This document shows, piece by piece, positions 34,911-43,393 of a stretch of 64,000 nt of DNA. Below the pieces are notes generated by a model, which saw only the letters and a list, made by a program, of their open reading frames with translations, was not told the origin of the DNA and ran no database searches. Source of the DNA: Candidatus Marithrix sp. (GTDB lineage Bacteria; Pseudomonadota; Gammaproteobacteria; Beggiatoales; Beggiatoaceae); the NCBI GenBank assembly GCA_016744775.1, contig JADGDS010000002.1, positions 248,001-312,000 on the forward strand. Direction: 5' to 3'. Every line of letters starts with the position of its first letter. Position 1 is the stretch's first letter. The translations under genes were made by a program, and so were the position numbers.

Positions 34911-34999
34911 ATGACAACATTCTACCACTGGGAAAACGACAATTTAATTTTAAAAGTACATATTCAACCGCGCTCTAGTCAAACCGCTATCAAAGGTGT
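34911..34999 (+). pseudogene. yggU: yggU (DUF167), 5' fragment, cut by the IS607-type element
   Basis: From the ATG at 34911 the frame encodes MTTFYHWENDNLILKVHIQP and RSSQTAIKGV, the N-terminal half of a DUF167/YggU protein (compare the E. coli pattern LRLYIQPKAS). It is interrupted at the GTT valine codon (34998) by the mobile element, after which it meets a stop within a few codons. The other half lies at 36887-37090 and is in the same frame once the insertion is removed. Confidence 0.9.
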
Positions 35000-35055
35000 T
35001 ATTAATAACAACTAAAAAATTTACTTTTTATGTCTTTTTATGTTATATTAGCCAC

Positions 35056-35613
35056 ATGAATTTGATTAAACTATCAACATGGGCAAAGAAAAATGGCTAC
35101 TCTTACAGAGGTGCATACAATCGCTTCAATGCTGGTCGTATCGAAGGAGCATTTAAAAATGAGACAGGACGTATTGTTGTACCATATAAAGAAGGTGTTT
35201 GTCCATTAAAAACCATTGTTTATGCTCGCGTATCATCCCATAAACAAAAAAAGGATTTAGAAAGACAGTCTCAAAGAATGCAAGAATTTTGTATTTCTAA
35301 TGGATGGATTGTTGATCAAGTTGTTACTGAGATTGCATCTGGACTGAATGATAAGCGACCTAAGTTAGGTAAAATACTAAATTTAAAAACACCTATAAGA
35401 TTGGTATCAGAGCATAAAGATAGACTGACTAGATTTGGCTTCAATTATATTGAAACTCTTATTGAAGGTGAAATCGTAATAGCTAACCGCTCTGATTCAA
35501 ATAAAGAGGATTTGATGCAGGATTTAATATCAATAATAACCAGTATGGTTGCAAGATATTATGGTCAAAGGCGCGGCGGAAAGAAAGCAAAAGAACTCAT
35601 TAGTAAGCTATGA
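35056..35613 (+). CDS. tnpA: IS607-family serine recombinase transposase TnpA
   Basis: The protein has about 185 residues from the ATG at 35056 (MNLIKLSTWAKKNGYSYRGA); an upstream in-frame ATG adds a non-conserved hydrophobic leader. It has the N-terminal MerR-like DNA-binding part, then the resolvase catalytic domain with YARVSSHKQKKDLERQ (the catalytic Ser) and SEHKDRLTRFGFNYIE. The small C-terminal part EDLMQDLISIITSMVARYYG forms the IS607-specific helical tetramer region. All key residues are intact, so it may be active. It overlaps tnpB by 4 bases. Confidence 0.92.
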   Translation: MNLIKLSTWAKKNGYSYRGAYNRFNAGRIEGAFKNETGRIVVPYKEGVCPLKTIVYARVSSHKQKKDLERQSQRMQEFCISNGWIVDQVVTEIASGLNDKRPKLGKILNLKTPIRLVSEHKDRLTRFGFNYIETLIEGEIVIANRSDSNKEDLMQDLISIITSMVARYYGQRRGGKKAKELISKL

Positions 35614-36857
35614 ATAAAACAATAACCTTGCAATCTATTAAGCCGAATAATCCCATATATAGGGAATGTGAAGAATTGTGTGTTATATCCAAGCAATTGT
35701 ATAATGTAGGACTTTATGAGCTTAGACAAACATTATTTAATAATAATGAGTTTCTAAATTATAAGATTCTTTATCAGGAGATGAAAAAGAATGAAAACTG
35801 GACTGCTTTACCAAGGAAAATATCAAACAAGGTTTGGAAGCAAGTTACAGGAAGTTGGTCACATTGGTTAAAAGCATTAAAGGAATATAAAAAGAACCCT
35901 AATAAGTTTACTGGAAGACCAAGATTACCTAAATACAACAAATCCATGAATATTGTTACTTATGAGCAAGGAGCTTTAGCAACAAGAGGATTACCTGAAA
36001 ATAAGATTAAGCTATCCAAAACCAACATTATTTTAGACACTTCATTAATTGAAGGGAAAGTTAAGGAAGTTAAAATAATTCCTAAAAAGAGTAAATTTTT
36101 GATAAAAGTCACCTATACGGAGGAAATGATAAATAACCAATTGGATTACAGCAAGATAGCTGGTATTGATCTAGGTTTAAACAATTTAATTACTGTAGCA
36201 ACTAACCAAGCTGATATTCAGCCCATAATGGTAAACGGCAGACCCTTAAAGAGTATAAACCATCAATGGAACAAACAAAAAGCTAAATTGCAATCCAAGC
36301 TAAAGAAAGGAATTTTTAACTCCCATAAAATAAGGCAATTGACTGAAAAACGTAACAATAAAGTCGATACCTATTTACACATTGCCAGCAGAAGCATCGT
36401 TGATTGGCTGGTAAAAAACGACATCGGCACACTGATTGTCGGCAAAAACGCACAATGGAAAACAGGTATCAAGATTGGTAAATGTAACAATCAAAACTTT
36501 GTTTGTGTACCACATACTAGTTTGATAAACTTGATTAAATACAAGTTTGAACAGCAAAATGGCATTGTTATAATCCATGAAGAAAGTTATACATCCAAAG
36601 CCAGTGCTTTAGACAAAGATAACATACCCAAGTTTTCAAAATGTAGAAAACAAACGCCTAAATTATCAGGAAAACGAGTTAAACGTGGCTTATACAAAAC
36701 CCTTAAAGGTTTATTAATTAATGCAGATGTAAATGGTGCATTAAATATCATCAGAAAAGTAGCCAAGAATTCATTAGATGACTTGGTATCGGATAAGCAG
36801 TTTATCCATCATTGCGCCACGCCTAAGTTTTTAAAATTAGATGTGGCATATCAATGA
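35610..36857 (+). CDS. tnpB: TnpB (RNA-guided nuclease family, IS605/IS607 OrfB) with atypical RuvC-II site and no zinc finger
   Basis: The 415-residue protein has an N-terminal helical/WED-like part with YNVGLYELRQ, then the RuvC-I motif AGIDLGLNNLITVAT (catalytic Asp about 191). The usual glutamate motif (VVxEDL) is replaced by TLIVGKNAQW, and a Glu-Glu pair appears further on in IIHEESYTSKAS. RuvC-III is intact as NADVNGALNI. The zinc ribbon is reduced to a single Cys (FSKCRKQ). This is the pattern of a TnpB branch with a relocated catalytic glutamate. TnpB makes guided double-strand breaks that help element retention. The stop lies 30 bases before the element's right end. Confidence 0.9.
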   Translation: MNKTITLQSIKPNNPIYRECEELCVISKQLYNVGLYELRQTLFNNNEFLNYKILYQEMKKNENWTALPRKISNKVWKQVTGSWSHWLKALKEYKKNPNKFTGRPRLPKYNKSMNIVTYEQGALATRGLPENKIKLSKTNIILDTSLIEGKVKEVKIIPKKSKFLIKVTYTEEMINNQLDYSKIAGIDLGLNNLITVATNQADIQPIMVNGRPLKSINHQWNKQKAKLQSKLKKGIFNSHKIRQLTEKRNNKVDTYLHIASRSIVDWLVKNDIGTLIVGKNAQWKTGIKIGKCNNQNFVCVPHTSLINLIKYKFEQQNGIVIIHEESYTSKASALDKDNIPKFSKCRKQTPKLSGKRVKRGLYKTLKGLLINADVNGALNIIRKVAKNSLDDLVSDKQFIHHCATPKFLKLDVAYQ

Positions 36858-36886
36858 AATCACAAAAAGTAACATTTTTTGTAACT

Positions 36887-37090
36887 GTATTAGATAATAG
36901 ATTAAAAATCAAAATCACTTCTGCGCCTGTTGATGGTCAAGCTAATGCTGATATAATTAAATTTTTGGCTAAAATTTTTGCAGTCGCAAAATCACAAGTT
37001 ATTATACAAAGTGGTTTTAATAGTCGTAAAAAATCCCTTTGTATTCAAACTCCTAAAAAATTACCAGATTATATTAACGATTTGCGGTAA
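36887..37090 (+). pseudogene. yggU: yggU (DUF167), 3' fragment
   Basis: After the right end of the element, the frame gives VLDNRLKIKITSAPVDGQAN, then IIKFLAKIFAVAKSQVIIQSG and the C-terminus KKLPDYINDLR, the second half of YggU (E. coli: APPVDGQANSHLVKFLGK). An in-frame ATG inside the element (36854) overlaps the tnpB stop. It could drive a hybrid short product, but this would lack the first third of the domain. Confidence 0.9.
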
Positions 37091-37111
37091 AATGTAATTT
37101 TTTTTAATATG

Positions 37112-37231
37112 TGATGTTACGTATAAAGGCTAAGCCCCTTTGCCCCCTAAAGGGGGAGCCATACTGTAGCTGCAATGAACGGTATTCCCCCTTTAGGGGG
37201 TTAGGGGGCTTGCCTTCTCTGCGTAACATCA
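37112..37231. repeat. MITE-like palindrome upstream of adk
   Basis: Outer arms TGATGTTACG (37112) and CGTAACATCA (37222-37231) enclose inner C-rich/G-rich stems (GCCCCTTTGCCCCCTAAAGG and complement). Total about 120 bases, no coding capacity. It is the same family as 48140-48246 and similar in design to 12288-12383. Confidence 0.8.
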
Positions 37232-37253
37232 GTTAATATATAGGACTATATAA

Positions 37254-37901
<648 letters not shown>

Positions 37902-37911
37902 ACAGTAAGCT

Positions 37912-37945
37912 AAACCTGACAGGTTTTAAAAACCTGTCAGGTTTA
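37912..37945. repeat. CCTGACAGG hairpin after adk
   Basis: Perfect inverted repeat with arms AAACCTGACAGGTTTT and AAAACCTGTCAGGTTT, 11 bases past the adk stop. The same CCTGACAGG/CCTGTCAGG core recurs at 17568-17596 (partly), 44599-44656 and 47146-47170. It may serve as a terminator. Confidence 0.8.
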
Positions 37946-37960
37946 TCTACAAAGTTGACT

Positions 37961-40183
37961 ATGTTAAGACCACATTTTTTTCTCATATTCCTTCTTTCCT
38001 TTCTACAAATCTCAACTCAACTTCAAGCTTCTGAAAGACTTAAAATTGGTATTGCTTTTTCAGGCGGTGGCGCACGAGGTATTGCTCATATTGGTGTTTT
38101 GCAAGCCTTAGAAAAATTAAAAGTTCCAATAGATTATATTGCTGGCACTAGTATGGGTAGCATTGTAGGTGGATTATATGCTAGCGGATTATCTAGCCAA
38201 GAATTAGATCAGGCGGTTAAACAAATCGATTGGGAAAGTATTTTTAATTTAAAAAGTGATCGCAATCGACTATCTTATCGTGAAAAACAAAATCAAGGTC
38301 GTTTTTTTCAATTAGAATTTGGTTTAGATAAAAATTATAGTTTAACATCTTCGGCTGGATTAGTTGGTGGGCAAAATTTATTATTAGCCCTCAAACGTCT
38401 AACTAGAGGGGTTAGGCTGAAAAATTTTTTTCAATTACCAATTCCATTTAATGCGGTTGCTACTGATATTAATACTGCTAAACCCTTTATCTTAGAAAAA
38501 GGTGATTTAGCTTTAACACTTCGCGCTTCTATGGCAGTTCCATTTGCCTTTTCGCCAGTAGAAATTGATGGTCATTTATTGGTTGATGGTGGAATTTTAA
38601 ATAATTTACCAGTTGATGTAGTTAGAGCAATGGGAGCTGATATTGTAATAGCTGTTAATATTTCTATGCCGCTAAAAGAAATTAAAGCTAACAGTTCCTT
38701 TTTTACCATCGCTTCACAGTCTCTTGATGCTGCCCTAATTCAAAATACTAGGCGTGCTTTAGAAAATGCAGATATTATCATCACACCTGAATTGAAAGGC
38801 TATAGTTTTACTGATTTTGCCAAAGGGGTTGAAATGATTAGTAAGGGTTATGAAGCAATTATAAAAAAATATGCACTTTTTACAGGTTTTAGTTTAAATA
38901 CAAAAGATTATAATAATTATCGCGCTAATATCAGAGCAAAAAAACCACGTTTACCTAAAAAGATTACACCATCTTTTTTGAAATTTACTGGTAATGAACG
39001 CACTAGCAATAAGTTATTACAGAATAAATTAGAAGGCTTAATTGGCAAGCAACTAAATATAGAACAATTAGAAAAAGAAACTAATAGTTTAATGTCTTTA
39101 AATGATTTTGAACAAATTACTTATGATATTATTGAAAATAAACAAGGAGATAGTGGTTTATTATTTGATATACGTGAAAAAAGCTGGGGTCCTAATTATT
39201 TTCGTTTTGGCTTGAATACCACCACTAATTTTAGTGATAAAGCAGAATTTATAAGTTTATTACGTCATGAACAGTTAAATATTAATCGTTTTGGTGCTGA
39301 ATGGGTTACAGAATTAGGTATGGGTGCTGGTTATGGTTTTTTTACTGAATTTTATCAACCTTTAGATTATAAACGACGCTTTTTTATGGCACCTTATGCT
39401 ACTTTTAGTAGAAGTTTTGCTGATATTTTTGAAAAAAAACAAGGTATTGCTGAATATGATTTAAAACGTTTTTTACTAGGTGTAGATCTCGGTATGAACT
39501 TTGGCAAGTATGCTGAATTACGTGTAGGAATTCAGTATAAGCGACTAAACGCCAAATTAAGAATTGGTGATCCAAACAAATTACCTATAGGTACTACAGA
39601 AGAAGAATTAATAAGAGTATCATTTGGCTACGATACTCTTGATGATCGGGTATTTCCGCGAAAAGGTAGAAGAATTAAGTTTAACAGCGAAATTTACAAT
39701 CAATCATTTGGTTCAGAATCAGACTATCAAAAAATCACATTAGATATGCGCCAAATGTTCCCTCTAAATCGCCGCTTAACTTTAATTACCAATGCCAGTA
39801 TTTTTACTTTTTTACATTCAACAGCTCCAATATATGAAAGTTTTTCAATAGGAGGTTTAAACTATCTAGCTGGTTATCCTGAAGGCGATATAGGAGGCAA
39901 ACATGCCTTAGTATTTCAATTTGGCGGCTTATACAAGCCTACAAATTTACCAACTACACATAAGCAAAGAGAAGTACTTAGTGCATTAGGAATCAGATTA
40001 ATAGGATTATTACATGCAGGTAATGCTTGGGATAATTATAAAGATATAAACATGAGCGATTTACTATATGGAGGATTAGCAGGCTTTGTATGGGATACTC
40101 CATTTGGATCATTATTATTAGGTACTGGTTATACTAAAGAAGGTAGCCTTAATTATTACTTATCATTAGGTCATTTATTTTAG
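37961..40183 (+). CDS. patatin-like phospholipase with POTRA and beta-barrel (type Vd autotransporter-like)
   Basis: The protein has about 740 residues from the ATG at 37961, with a signal peptide (MLRPHFFLIFLLSFLQIS, cut near LQASE). A patatin lipase domain (about 25-325) has the oxyanion loop SGGGARGIAHIG, the serine motif AGTSMGSIVGG and the catalytic Asp in VDGGILNN. A POTRA-like domain (about 345-405: KFTGNERTSNKLL) and an Omp85-type barrel (about 415-740) follow, ending in an aromatic C-terminal strand with a terminal Phe. This matches PlpD of Pseudomonas, where the barrel exports the lipase in one chain. The gene is convergent with lptG, 4 bases apart. Confidence 0.88.
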   Translation: MLRPHFFLIFLLSFLQISTQLQASERLKIGIAFSGGGARGIAHIGVLQALEKLKVPIDYIAGTSMGSIVGGLYASGLSSQELDQAVKQIDWESIFNLKSDRNRLSYREKQNQGRFFQLEFGLDKNYSLTSSAGLVGGQNLLLALKRLTRGVRLKNFFQLPIPFNAVATDINTAKPFILEKGDLALTLRASMAVPFAFSPVEIDGHLLVDGGILNNLPVDVVRAMGADIVIAVNISMPLKEIKANSSFFTIASQSLDAALIQNTRRALENADIIITPELKGYSFTDFAKGVEMISKGYEAIIKKYALFTGFSLNTKDYNNYRANIRAKKPRLPKKITPSFLKFTGNERTSNKLLQNKLEGLIGKQLNIEQLEKETNSLMSLNDFEQITYDIIENKQGDSGLLFDIREKSWGPNYFRFGLNTTTNFSDKAEFISLLRHEQLNINRFGAEWVTELGMGAGYGFFTEFYQPLDYKRRFFMAPYATFSRSFADIFEKKQGIAEYDLKRFLLGVDLGMNFGKYAELRVGIQYKRLNAKLRIGDPNKLPIGTTEEELIRVSFGYDTLDDRVFPRKGRRIKFNSEIYNQSFGSESDYQKITLDMRQMFPLNRRLTLITNASIFTFLHSTAPIYESFSIGGLNYLAGYPEGDIGGKHALVFQFGGLYKPTNLPTTHKQREVLSALGIRLIGLLHAGNAWDNYKDINMSDLLYGGLAGFVWDTPFGSLLLGTGYTKEGSLNYYLSLGHLF

Positions 40184-40187
40184 TCTT

Positions 40188-41264
40188 CTAAACAATTTTC
40201 CGCATCATTATAATTGCAAACAGTAAAAATACTACCGGCGGTAAAAAGGCACTAATTGCTGGATAAACGCCATAGACCAACGCAACATTACCAGTTGCTT
40301 GGTTCAACATATGAAAACCTACACCAAGCAAGGCTCCAACCAATACACGTTGCCCTACTGAAACAGAGCGTAATGATCCAAACACAAACGGAATTGCTAA
40401 AAAAATCATAGTGGCACTCACAATTGGATAACTTAAACGTGTCCAAAATGCTAATTCATATTGTTTAGTACCTTGTCCATTATCCTTTAAATATTGTACA
40501 TATTTATATAAGCCGACACTAGATAACTGATTAGGGTTTACAACCACAATATTCACTAATGCTGGTTTTAAAATAGCATTCCAAGTCACTTTTGGTAAAA
40601 ATTGACGTGTAACCTGTTCTTCCCCAATAGTTTGTCGTTCTACCTCATATAATTGCCATTGACCATATTCATAATAAGCAGTTCTAGCATAAGTTAAAGC
40701 TCGTAAATGTTGTTTAGCATCAACTTGATATAAACTGACACCACCAAAACCACCATCAGGAAAAATAGTACGAATATTAATAAAATCATTACCATCACGT
40801 GCCCAAAAACCATAACGACGATTAAACACCATTTGCTGATTAGCTTGGTCAGATTGAGCCATAGCTCGCATATTATGTGCATATTGCCCAGAATATGGCA
40901 CCACCATTTCACCGATTAACATCACCACAATAGTTAAAGCCAAACCCAACTTTAATACAGAAACTGCAATACTAAGAATAGAGACTCCAGCGGCACGCAT
41001 AACAGTCAATTCACTATTATTAGCCAAAGCACCTAATGCCAATAAACTACCTAATAAAGCCGCGCTTGGAAAGATGTCATAAATATGTTGGGGAACTTCT
41101 AAAAGAACATATTGAATAGCGTGCGATAACTCATAACGCTGTTTACCTATATCGTCAATTTCATCAATAAAAGCAAAAAAAGTAAATAAACCAACTAATA
41201 CCAATAATACTATTAGTATCCCTGAGAAAACTGTACTTGCAATATATTTATCAATTTTTTTCAT
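40188..41264 (-). CDS. lptG: LPS export ABC transporter permease LptG
   Basis: The 358-residue protein has six predicted membrane helices: three at the N-terminus (with FFAFIDEIDDIGKQ between the first two), a large periplasmic beta-jellyroll (about 125-265) and three C-terminal helices (YPIVSATMIFLAIPFVFG, then VGALLGVGFHMLNQ). The ELTVMRAAGVS segment couples to the LptB ATPase. With LptF it extracts LPS from the inner membrane. Usually lptF is directly upstream. Here a solute-binding lipoprotein gene overlaps it by 4 bases and lptF is not in the window. Confidence 0.92.
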   Translation of the reverse strand: MKKIDKYIASTVFSGILIVLLVLVGLFTFFAFIDEIDDIGKQRYELSHAIQYVLLEVPQHIYDIFPSAALLGSLLALGALANNSELTVMRAAGVSILSIAVSVLKLGLALTIVVMLIGEMVVPYSGQYAHNMRAMAQSDQANQQMVFNRRYGFWARDGNDFINIRTIFPDGGFGGVSLYQVDAKQHLRALTYARTAYYEYGQWQLYEVERQTIGEEQVTRQFLPKVTWNAILKPALVNIVVVNPNQLSSVGLYKYVQYLKDNGQGTKQYELAFWTRLSYPIVSATMIFLAIPFVFGSLRSVSVGQRVLVGALLGVGFHMLNQATGNVALVYGVYPAISAFLPPVVFLLFAIIMMRKIV

Positions 41265-43288
41265 TTAGCTAACACCAGACGCTCACGCCGTTTATATGAT
41301 ATTATTGCTGGCATAATAATAATCATCAATAAAATCAATAAAATCAATAATGGCCATACAATAGGTCTATTCACTGATTGACGATACTGTTCACGTTTTT
41401 CAGGATCAAGACGTTTATATTTTAAAGTATTATTTGCCATTAAATTAGGTTTAACATTTGTAATCCATTCATGCTGCAGACTGAAACTACGTGGATGATA
41501 ACCCCAAATCCAAGGCGCATCATAACGCAATATTTCAATCATATCATCAATTATCTTTTGTCGCGCCTCATTATTATCCATATTTTTCATTTGCTCAAAT
41601 AAAGCATCAAACTTCTTATTTTGATAATTAGCAGCATTTTCTCCTCCAAATTTAGTTTTGCCATTTGGACCATATAACAAAAACATAAAATTTTCTGGAT
41701 CAGGATAGTCTGCATTCCAACCCCAACTAAATATTTGCGCATTACCATTACGCATTTTATCCTGAAAACGGTTATAATCTGTAGTTCTTATAATCAATTG
41801 AATATCAAGTTTAGCAATTTGCTTACGATACCAGTTTAACAATGATTTATCATCTGCACCGCCATTAACCCAATCAAGATATAATACTAATGGTTTACCA
41901 GTTTTTTCATCAACTCCATTTGGATAACCAGCCTTAGCAAGTAGCTTATGTGCTAGTTCTATTGATTTAGGTTCTGTTTTATGCTGACGATAGCCAAAAA
42001 TTCCTTTAGGCAATGGGCTTTGAGCAACGATACCACGACCATTTTCAAAAATAGAAATATATTCTTCCATATCTATAGCAATAGAAATGGCTTGTCTCAA
42101 CTTACGCGCTGATTCGCTATAACCACCTAATACTGAATCTAACATATTAAAACCTAAGTAATAAGTAGAAGTACGGACACTAGTTACTAATTTTATACCT
42201 TTGGCTTTCATATTATCAGTTAAAGTAGTTCCCATAGAAACAACTTGGTCAAAATTATCTGATGAAATACCCGAAGTATCATAATAACCTTGTAAAAATT
42301 TATTCCAATAGGGAATCATTTCCTTTTCTAAACTATAAATTGCTTTGTCTATAAAAGGTAATGCTTTGCCTGCGTCTGAACCTTCAGAAGGATAAACTTC
42401 ACCATGAAAATTAGGATTTTTGTCTAAAACCATTTGGCTATTTGGATTATTAATTGTTAGCATATATGGACCAGTTCCGACTGGGTACCAGTCTAGGCTG
42501 ATATTATGTTCCATTAAGGCTGTTTGTGAAAAAAACTTATCAGCTTCCCAAGGCATAGGTGCAAAAAATTGCATAGCTAGCCAATAAAGGAATTGTGGAT
42601 ATTTTCCTTTAATTTTAATGCGATATGTATATTTATCGACAATTTCTACTCCTGATAGGGGTTGTTTAGTCAAAGCTTCGCTTTGTATTCCAGATTTTTT
42701 TAGGCTTTCTCTTAGATCTTTTAAGCCTATTATATATTCGCTCATTAAGCCATAAATTGGGGAATGAAGTTTTGGATTAGCTAAGCGTTTAATTTGATAG
42801 ACAAAATCATCTGCGATTAATTCGCGGGTGGCAGTTTTTTCAAAGTCAGATATTTGATAAATACCTGATATTTGAGATAGTGCATGATATTCAGGCACAA
42901 AACAAGGATGTGGTTGATATTTTATTCCCGGTTTAATATGTATTTCATAGACACTATGATCAATTTTATCTGCCGCCACATCGTCAGGCAATTGATTGCC
43001 ATTTTTATCAAAATATTGTGGTTTTGGCACTGAAGTCGCGCTTAGAGGCACTAAAGTATATGGACGTTTTAAATAATGATATTGTAAAGGCGGCTCATAA
43101 ATTTGAGCTATAAAGGCATATTCATTACTACCATAAGCCCGTGCTGGATCAAGGTGTTTAGGACGTTCAGAAAAACTAGCAAAATAAATATTTTTACCAG
43201 ATAATGAACTTGGATAAGGGTTATTCCAGTTAGAATCTATATGACAACTAGATAATAACAAGAAATTTAATAAAATAATTGTTCTCAT
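41261..43288 (-). CDS. extracellular solute-binding lipoprotein, family 5 (peptide/oligopeptide type) with C-terminal membrane helix
   Basis: The 675-residue protein starts with a lipoprotein signal (MRTIILLNFLLLSSC, lipobox LSSC, Cys15). It has the SBP family 5 layout: FSERPKHLDPARAYGSNEY near the start, VGTGPYML, YYLGFNM and RQAISIAIDMEEYI in the middle, and WGWNADYPDPENFMFLLYGP near the end. Unusually, a membrane helix (about 643-665, WPLLILLILLMIIIMPAIIS) and a basic tail follow. It would be held at the inner membrane at both ends. Permease and ATPase genes are absent nearby. The overlap with lptG suggests cotranscription. Confidence 0.85.
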   Translation of the reverse strand: MRTIILLNFLLLSSCHIDSNWNNPYPSSLSGKNIYFASFSERPKHLDPARAYGSNEYAFIAQIYEPPLQYHYLKRPYTLVPLSATSVPKPQYFDKNGNQLPDDVAADKIDHSVYEIHIKPGIKYQPHPCFVPEYHALSQISGIYQISDFEKTATRELIADDFVYQIKRLANPKLHSPIYGLMSEYIIGLKDLRESLKKSGIQSEALTKQPLSGVEIVDKYTYRIKIKGKYPQFLYWLAMQFFAPMPWEADKFFSQTALMEHNISLDWYPVGTGPYMLTINNPNSQMVLDKNPNFHGEVYPSEGSDAGKALPFIDKAIYSLEKEMIPYWNKFLQGYYDTSGISSDNFDQVVSMGTTLTDNMKAKGIKLVTSVRTSTYYLGFNMLDSVLGGYSESARKLRQAISIAIDMEEYISIFENGRGIVAQSPLPKGIFGYRQHKTEPKSIELAHKLLAKAGYPNGVDEKTGKPLVLYLDWVNGGADDKSLLNWYRKQIAKLDIQLIIRTTDYNRFQDKMRNGNAQIFSWGWNADYPDPENFMFLLYGPNGKTKFGGENAANYQNKKFDALFEQMKNMDNNEARQKIIDDMIEILRYDAPWIWGYHPRSFSLQHEWITNVKPNLMANNTLKYKRLDPEKREQYRQSVNRPIVWPLLILLILLMIIIMPAIISYKRRERLVLAK

Positions 43289-43393
43289 AATAATATTGTT
43301 TTTTTATTTATATATATTGGGTGAGGGCCCATGTTAAGTATATCAGAACTTTGTGTTATATTACTATATATCTATTTAACAGAGATAAATAAA

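Larger units (their letters stand above)
34998..36888 (+). mobile_element. IS607-type insertion sequence with tnpA (serine recombinase) and tnpB
   Basis: The element carries tnpA and tnpB overlapping by 4 bases. Its ends can be fixed from the broken yggU: a GT dinucleotide is shared at 34998-34999 and 36887-36888, as expected for a serine recombinase that exchanges a two-base core. There is no longer target duplication. The outermost sequences are related as imperfect inverted copies (AACTAAAAAATTTACTTTTT at the left; a similar string on the other strand at the right). Removing 34998-36886 restores the codon order KGV-LDN of yggU. Confidence 0.9.

Noticed and set aside
36854-37090. Independent small gene of 78 codons after tnpB
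   Set aside because: Its start lies in the mobile element and the conserved part is only the 3' half of yggU, so it is an interrupted gene.
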